Shown: positions 57,848-64,000 of the stretch, one piece after another
Layout: every line of letters starts with the position of its first letter
How positions within the stretch are numbered: the first letter of the stretch is position 1
From: Dryomyza anilis
Lineage: Eukaryota; Arthropoda; Insecta; Diptera; Dryomyzidae
Direction of reading: 5' to 3'
Assembly (NCBI GenBank): GCA_951804985.1
Contig: OX638132.1
Span: 13,559,529-13,623,528 of the forward strand
Length of the DNA: 64,000 nucleotides
The notes under the pieces: model-generated
What the model was told of the DNA's origin: nothing
What the model saw: the letters and a program-made list of their open reading frames with translations, nothing else
Database searches by the model: none
Program-made: the position numbers and the translations under genes

Positions 57848-58792
57848 TAGCTGGACTCGTGCACGACTCGTGCAAAGATTTTGTGAATGCAAGGATATGG
57901 AGTGATTTTATTAATATAAAGAAGATTTTTATGATTTATTTTCGATAGTCTAATTGAGGTTGTTTGGTGGGTTCTACTATATATTCCAAATTTTAAGTAA
58001 ATTTCGTGCAGAGGATTTTTGTTTTTGTGTTTTTACTTTTTTGTGTTTTTGCTTTTTTGTTCTGCTTTTGTGTTTTTGCTTTTGATGTAGTATTTATGCT
58101 TTTGTTTTTGTGTTATTGCTTTTGCATTTATGCTTTTGATTTCTGTCATTGCTTTTGTTTGTATTTTTGGACCCGTGCACGTGTCGTGCAAAGATTGTGT
58201 GTTTTGCTTTTGTTTTTTATTTTTGCTTTTATTTTTAATTTTGTGTTTTTGTTTTGTGTTTTTGCTTTTGTTTTTGTGTCTTTGCTTCTGTTTTTGTGTA
58301 TTTGTTTTTGTTTTTGTGTATTTGCTTTTGTTTTCGTGTTTTTGCTTTTATTTTTGATTTTGTATTTTTGCTTTTGTTTTTGTGGTTCTGCTTTTCATAT
58401 TTGTATTGCTTTTGTTTTTGTATTACCGTTTTCTTTTGTTATTATTTTGCTTTTGTTTTTGTGTGATTGCTTTAGTTCCTGCTATTGCTTTCGTTATTGT
58501 GTTTGTGTTTTTGCATTTGTATTTTTTTTATATTTAAGTTTTTTGTTTCATCTTCTTAGCTTGTGTATGTGCCGAGTTATGTCGTTTTAAAAGTTTAGGT
58601 TGTATTGGAGGTGCCACGCCCCTTTGTCCAATCCTGCCCATATATAGCCTATGACACCCTCCGGAGTCCATAGTATTCTGGTGCAAAATTTCAGTTAAAT
58701 CGGTTCAACGATTTAGACGTGATGCTGGAACAAACAGACCGACAGACTGACTGACAGGCGGACCAAGAGTTTTATATATATAGATTTTTTAG
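57848..58792 (+). mobile_element. Mini-me-like element, second copy
   Basis: Begins 'tagctggactcgtgcacgactcgtgcaaagattttgtgaatgcaaggatatgg' and ends 'gacgtgatgctggaacaaacagaccgacagactgactgacaggcggaccaagagttttatatatatag', like the 15 kb copy. A second head-like phrase, 'ggacccgtgcacgtgtcgtgcaaagatt', occurs internally at 58170, so one copy may have landed in another. The interior (58010-58530) is a 'tttttgcttttgtgttttt' tract; its 194-codon open frame of F, C, V and L is an artefact. Confidence 0.68.
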
Positions 58793-60399
58793 TTGAAAAC
58801 ATTGAAAATATGTACAAAATTAACTATAACACAAAAACCCAAATCGAAATCGTATCTTATAACCGGTATACCGAACCGTTATAAAACTTAAAAACAAAAC
58901 CGAAACGAGGACGAAAACCGAAATTGAAACCGTTATTCTTTTGGTTTGTAATCGGAAACGTTCTCTCTGACCGTAACCCATAAACGAACATTGTATAAAT
59001 ATCAAAAATGAAATTTGCGGATTTGCCAATATGTCTTTTTTGTCTACAGAAACATAGAAGGTATATATATACTTTCTGAAGCATATGAAATGAACATTAT
59101 GTATGTTTCATTTGTCTTATAATAGAAATACGATTAAATCAGCCGCATATATTTTCTCATTTATTTTATTATTAGCTGCCTTTAAAACTCGGCCTTGGCG
59201 CTTCGAAGCTTTTGTGCCAAATACGATTTTGTTCAACTAACGAAGAAAAGGTTGCCGACTTGCTAACGTTAAACAAAAAACCATCCTATATAGAAACCAA
59301 AACCAATTGAGAGGTACCTGTCAATCGTGTTACTAAACAGGAAAAAGTGACTAATTAGTTCATATATATAACACAAGTATGTTATATACTAAATGTAGTA
59401 TATAACGTTCCAAAGAAACCAAAACAGATGAACTGAACGACCTTGCCGATAGTAACAAACAATGTTTTATTGCGAATGCCAATCAATATATTGCTCTGCT
59501 CTAGCGGTACGATAAATAAAATTATATTTTAGATATGTATAAAAATATATGCAATAAAAAATATATAAAACGCACCTTGCTGTGTTCCAATTACGACGTG
59601 GGAGGGATTTTGGTTCGACGACCCGTTCAAAACTCCAACAAGTATCCGAATAAATGCAGCGATGCGCGTTGGGAAAACAATTTTTGTTTTAGTTGTCACT
59701 TGATTATTTAATTTGTTGTGTATTGGCCAAGTTAAAAGGCACAAATTGCATTCAATGCCAGCCAGTAGCAGCCCTTGCAGCAGCGCCGCGCGCGTACTTT
59801 AACAATTGACAGCTGCAACTCTGCGACAGAGACGACGACAGTTGCCGTCATTCAATTTTTTTTTTTATTATTTTCCTACGTTGTTGTTTTGCAACGTTTT
59901 TAATGAATTGCGACGTTAAACTGGAAATCCGTTTTTACAGCAAATTATTAAATAATAAGCAACGAAAAACTACTCAATCAAACACATACATTGAAACTTT
60001 AAATTTTTTTAGAAGCGATTTCTATTGCATAAATTATGATTAATTTTTGATGTTTTTGTTGTAATATAAGTTAATTAAATTGCAACTTTCTGGCAAATCG
60101 TAGAATTTTGTAAATATCACTGAGTTTAATTTTATATATATTTTATTTGTTTTATCTAGTTTGTTCTTTTTTTATTCAGTTGTGTGCTTTGTTTGTTACA
60201 CAAAATTGTACGAAAATTTTTTAATAAAAACTAAATAGAAAATCATTCAACACACGCACATCTGCACTAGTGCCAGTCTTGCTAACAAATCGCAATTTTT
60301 AAGTACTTTGCTGAACCAGTGTAGCATTGCGTTTAAATTGCACCGAATTTAAATTGTACCGGATTTAAATTGTACCCAATATGACACATGGTAAGCGTT
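58793..60399. other. Intergenic DNA with one candidate 5' exon
   Basis: At 58835-58960 'aaccgaaattgaaaccg' and 'aaaaccgaaacgagg' phrases recall the GGTTCCG tract of the 23.5 kb hAT element. From 59550 to 59870 composition is balanced (next entry). The remainder is AT-rich with no exon. 'gaatttaaattgtaccg' is repeated at 60346-60380. Confidence 0.4.
59576..59865 (-). promoter_or_regulatory. Candidate promoter and non-coding first exon on the minus strand
   Basis: On the minus strand a GC-richer leader ('gacggcaactgtcgtcgtctctgtcgcagagttgcagctgtcaattg', 'gcgcgcggcgctgctgcaagggctgctac') is followed by a stretch ending 'ggaacacagcaag|gtgcgtt', a good splice donor at 59576/59575. No long frame fits a known protein. 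The only minus-strand gene to the left without a known 5' end is the SH3 adaptor, whose start is preceded by a plausible acceptor; a 12.6 kb 5' intron would join them. This is inference. Confidence 0.28.
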
Positions 60400-60705
60400 T
60401 GATAGTTTGATAAGTGCCTTTAAGAGGTCGTGTGAGTTTTCAAATCAGTTTCAAATATAAAATAAATGCTTTTTTAACGCTTACTATGTATTTGAGAATG
60501 ATTTAAAAATAATAATACCAAAAAAGGGCTGTGAAAATTAGGAAAAATGTTGTAATTTGATAATTTCCTTTGAGGGGTAGTGTGAGTTTTTAAAACAGTT
60601 TCAAATATAAAATAAATGCATTTTTTTAACGCTTACGATGTATTTGAGAATGATTTAAAAATAATAATACCAAATAAAGGCTGTGCAATTAGGAAAAAAA
60701 AGTAG
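60400..60705 (+). repeat. Two tandem units of about 150 bases
   Basis: The phrase 'gtgtgagtttt.aaa.cagtttcaaatataaaataaatgc.tttttt' and 'aacgcttac.atgtatttgagaatgatttaaaaataataataccaaa' occurs at 60430 and again at 60580, 150 bases apart, with few differences. No coding frame and no sign of a mobile element end. Confidence 0.88.
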
Positions 60706-62834
60706 TGACGGTAAAAACAGTATGCTTTTTATGATTGCAATATAAACCCTTACAAAAAGTATACCAACCCGCGTCCAAATTCAATAACTTTGTCCAAATC
60801 TATTTGCTTTTGCACTTCTGTGAATCTTATAAACAATATACCGACCACCATCGCAAACCTTGACTACGCTACAGAATGGCGTTCGAAAGCTTGCAACATA
60901 CATGTTTCCAAAATCACCACATTTTGACTGTTGGCATCGATGTCCTTCAGCAGCCTTTTACGCTCGTTTTAACATTTTATGTTACTTTATTAAAAAAACT
61001 ATAAGAAAAACAAATAAAGTTTCATGCACTTTATATACTTTGAATATATAACAAACTCCATATTACAGAATATACTTCTCTTATACAAATGGTAACTTTT
61101 CAATGTCAAAATTGTTTAAAATTTAACGAAATCATTTAATTGATCGGCAAAAAATAACAGATAGTTCCAATTACAAACTCTTCAACACTTTAATATATGA
61201 GGAATTTGTTAGGATACTGATATTATTTTTAAAATCAACTTTAATATGAAGTTTAATATGAAGTTAATATGAAGTTTGTAAATCAGGCCCAACTCAAATT
61301 TTAAGCAATATTTGTACTACTTTTTAATTAATAGTAAAGCTGTCAAATTTGGAAATCAATAATTGCGTTGTAATGCAACACTGGCAAGAATTGACATTTA
61401 ACATTTGGGTACAGTACGGCACAAGTGTAACGAAAATATGACTCATTTTATTTAACCTTTATTTACCGATATTTTTATTATATATCCATGTAACATTGAT
61501 ATATATTGCTTAAAATTAAAATATTAGATTGCTCCCCTAATTTTTCGTCAAGTAAAAATCTGGTATCTTAGCACCATTATCTTCAAATTATGACAGATGG
61601 GTATATTTAATTTTAAATGGGTCTGTGTGCGTCTGTGGGTCAATTGATTAGTGCGTTGGACTAGGAGCCAAATGTTGCAGTTACCTTGGACTACGAGCCG
61701 AAAGGTCCCGGTTCGATCCCAGTGACTGGGAAATCAACAACTTTTTCATATATAACATTTTTCAATACGACGTTACCTTTCTGGCAGTGAATGGCAAACC
61801 TGTGAATTTAAAATAACGTATCGTAAATGTTTCTCAACGTTTTATTTTAGACAAAAAGAGAGTAATTTAAAAACCATATATGTAAGGGCAAAAAACAAAT
61901 GTTTAAAGAACATTCTCATATTACTTATTAGACAACTACAATGCAAAATGTAGTTTTTATTTGTGATTGATTTCAGTGGATCGATATGCACATTTCAGCC
62001 CATTTAAATGGCGTTTTACAATTTACTGACAATGTTAATAAAAATGCATTTTATGATTTGTATTTTTCTTGCTATTAAATAAATGTACTAAAAATAATAA
62101 AATGTTTATAAATTGACTTTTAAAATAAGTAAATTATATAAGCAAAACCCGAATATAACTAAATAACCCAAAATAACTGAAAACAAAAATTATTTCATTA
62201 ATTTGATAAACAAAATTTTAAAAAATTACAATAAAAAACTAATTTTAATTGAAAAAAAAAATAATGTTGCGGTTTCAACGCAATTGTGACAAAGAAAAGT
62301 ATGATTGAAATTAGCCAAATCTTTGAACGGTACAGCTTAATAAAAAAAATGTATTTTGTGGCTTCACGAACTAACCAAAAAATGTAGGTATATATATATA
62401 ATTTTTTTATTTAGGAATTTTTAACTTTTTAATGAAAAATAGTTGCATACAAAATTGGAAACTTTAAATTACAAATTATGTACTTGATTTGTACAGACTA
62501 AACAAAAATAAAAACAAATTTAGGGGTTTTATAAAATTTGGAAATTTAAAAATTTTTGAACATTTATTTCTTAACAAAATAATTGTGACATTCTTGGTTA
62601 GTTCCACAAGACACTGATAATTCTCTTTTTAAAAGATTGTTATTATTATCTAGTTGATATTTTTTTAAATTCTTTTATAACATTTTGTTTATTGCTATTA
62701 TTTCTTTTAGTTTTTAATTAAATTGTTTTGACTTTTTACACATTTATCCAATCATCCAACTTTTGCACAATTCAAAACCCTGTGCGCACTGCAGCACCTA
62801 ACAACGATTGTTCTAAACCATGGGTGTTGCATCT
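60706..62834. other. Intergenic DNA with a SINE; probable Rheb 3' region on the right
   Basis: AT-rich. A decayed SINE occupies 61628-61810. The sequence left of 62835 should contain the Rheb 3' untranslated region. No other gene is supported. Confidence 0.4.
61628..61810 (+). mobile_element. tRNA-derived SINE with duplicated anticodon region
   Basis: The head has 'gtgggtcaattgattagtgcgttggactaggagccaaatg' and then repeats the middle part as 'ccttggactacgagccgaaaggtcccggttcgatcccagtg', with a good B box (GGTTCGATCC). The body ends near 'gcagtgaatggcaaacctgtga'. The 3' half and tail are missing. Confidence 0.7.
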
Positions 62835-63391
62835 TCACGAGATGATACAGCTGCTCTTCTCCTGCGGATTGCCATTCTCATTCTCGATAAGCATTAGCAG
62901 CTGATAAAAAATATCAGCCACAGACTAAAAAGAAAGAAACACTTTGTATTAAATAAACTCTAAACCAGAATCAAAAAATTTGCCTCATTTTGTTTGGCCG
63001 AAGTTTCCAAGAATGCAGCACGCCAAGATTCCGCCAACTTCTTTCCTTCGTCCGTGGAGACTGTGCGTTCCTGGTGTAAATCAGTTTTGTTGCCCACCAA
63101 CACAACAGGTACACTGCAAGTAATTGTTTTTCAAAATGTTTCGCTCAAATAAAATAAGTTTAAACATCCGTATCAGCACTTACTATTTCTTGCCCATTAC
63201 GTCGAGCAGCTTCTCGTAGATAATCTTTATCACCTCAAATGACTTCTGACTAGTTATCGAATAGACGAGCACATAGCCATGGAAATCCATGCTGTACTGT
63301 GCGGGGAAAATGCTGTATTCATCCTGACCAGCAGTGTCAACCAGTTTAACACCATAGTCTTGCGAGTTCACGCGGGTTACTTTGCTGAAGG
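62835..63391 (-). CDS. Rheb: Rheb small GTPase, 3' part (three coding exons)
   Basis: Exons 63391-63184, 63113-62984 and 62924-62835 encode about 142 C-terminal residues. Rheb activates TOR complex 1 when GTP-bound and is switched off by TSC2. Visible motifs: [13 protein letters not shown] (G3 and switch II, including the Rheb-typical tyrosine), [20 protein letters not shown] (G4), LETSAK (G5), and a C-terminal CIIS CaaX box for farnesylation. The chain enters the window in phase 1 after the effector loop, so the P-loop exon or exons lie right of 64000. The 70-base intron is GT-AG, but the last one (62983-62925) starts GC instead of GT. Reading through it would add about nine residues and a stop and remove the CaaX box. 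Confidence 0.96.
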
Positions 63392-64000
63392 CTTTAAAAA
63401 TAAAAGCAACAGTTTTTAATATTTATTTTTAAAAAATACATAATCCACAAAAAATTGAAGCTGTTAATGCAGAAATTAGTGAATAAAATGTTATTACATT
63501 ATACATTGTTTCGAGCGTAATAAAACGACGTAGTTAAATGCGTACGTAATTCGAAATTAAAATCCAGAAGCAAATAATTTTGTCTTGTTGATTGCACGCA
63601 AATGCGGCAACACAAATGAATAAAAAAAACACGGCGCTACAAACAAAGTTGTACAATACCATCGCATTTTTATTGGATTTGTTTTGTAGTATTCCTCTTT
63701 GGATTATAAAAAAAATGCCACGATATTTTAATGAATAATCGCACCGTTTGACAAACACAATTTGTAGGCGCTATATAAAAGTTTCACTGTTCTGGCAGAT
63801 ATTACTTGACCGTTCCTGTGCGTCTATGTTTTAGTCACATTTAGTTAAATTTATTTAATTATTTTATACAAGATACAAAATAAAAAAATAAATGAAATGC
63901 GTCGCAAAACTAAATTTACTGAAAAACGTGAAACAAAGCAATTAGGTCGCGTTCTCGAAATGTCATTTTTACCGTGTACACGGCGCCATCCATCCCACAT
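63392..64000 (-). other. Rheb upstream intron
   Basis: No exon encoding the expected P-loop and effector region is found on the minus strand, so this stretch is taken as intron that continues beyond the window. A 74-codon minus-strand frame at 63758-63534 is AT-driven and unrelated to Rheb. Confidence 0.6.

Noticed and set aside
58006..58590. 194-codon open frame of F, C, V and L
   Set aside because: A low-complexity 'tttttgcttttgtg' tract in the second mini-me-like copy; the frame stays open only because the strand lacks A.

Overview
The window is nuclear DNA from an insect, most likely a cyclorrhaphan (higher) fly. The evidence is strongly AT-rich intergenic DNA, short GT-AG introns of about 55-80 bases, proteins that match dipteran families (a Rheb GTPase, a Sil1 co-chaperone, a saccharopine-dehydrogenase-like protein), and a dense load of short non-autonomous transposons. 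I cannot name the genus from sequence alone.

All convincing genes lie between 32.3 and 47.0 kb, plus Rheb at the right edge. In order: Sil1 (minus strand, two exons, ends in KDEL); a tandem, truncated duplicate of the Sil1 5' end whose reading frame is still open; a saccharopine-dehydrogenase-like oxidoreductase (plus strand, seven exons found, tiny first exon not located); a 104-residue single-pass membrane protein (minus strand) that converges on it; a two-SH3 proline-rich adaptor (minus strand, three coding exons); and the last three coding exons of Rheb (minus strand, CaaX end, 5' exons beyond the right edge). Sil1 is an ER lumen factor for BiP; Rheb acts on endomembranes in TOR signalling; the SH3 protein looks like an actin/endocytosis adaptor. 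There is no operon-like logic: these are neighbours, not a pathway.

The left half (1-32.3 kb) and 47-62.8 kb are gene deserts built from repeats. I recognise: a tRNA-derived SINE (six copies); a 218-222 bp MITE with CACCCAG ends (four copies); an element bounded by TACCCTACAC/GTGTAGGGTA (four copies); a GTCY/TA-ended 'mini-me-like' element that grows internal minisatellites (three copies); foldback elements made from the inverted 5' end of a Tc1/mariner-type transposon (four copies); a decayed Tc1/mariner transposase whose catalytic segment is triplicated in tandem; an 853 bp hAT-type element with a perfect 8 bp target duplication; and a 967 bp composite foldback element. A few islands of lower AT content (about 18.0, 22.3, 26.5-28.3, 49.3 and 59.6-59.9 kb) may be promoters or non-coding 5' exons, but no coding exon ties them to a gene.

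I found no CRISPR array, rRNA, functional tRNA or recognisable viral gene. The most interesting items are the open-frame Sil1 duplicate, the SH3 exon-duplication signature, the GC-AG intron in Rheb, and the foldback and triplicated transposon structures. I do not see a clearly new biological system.
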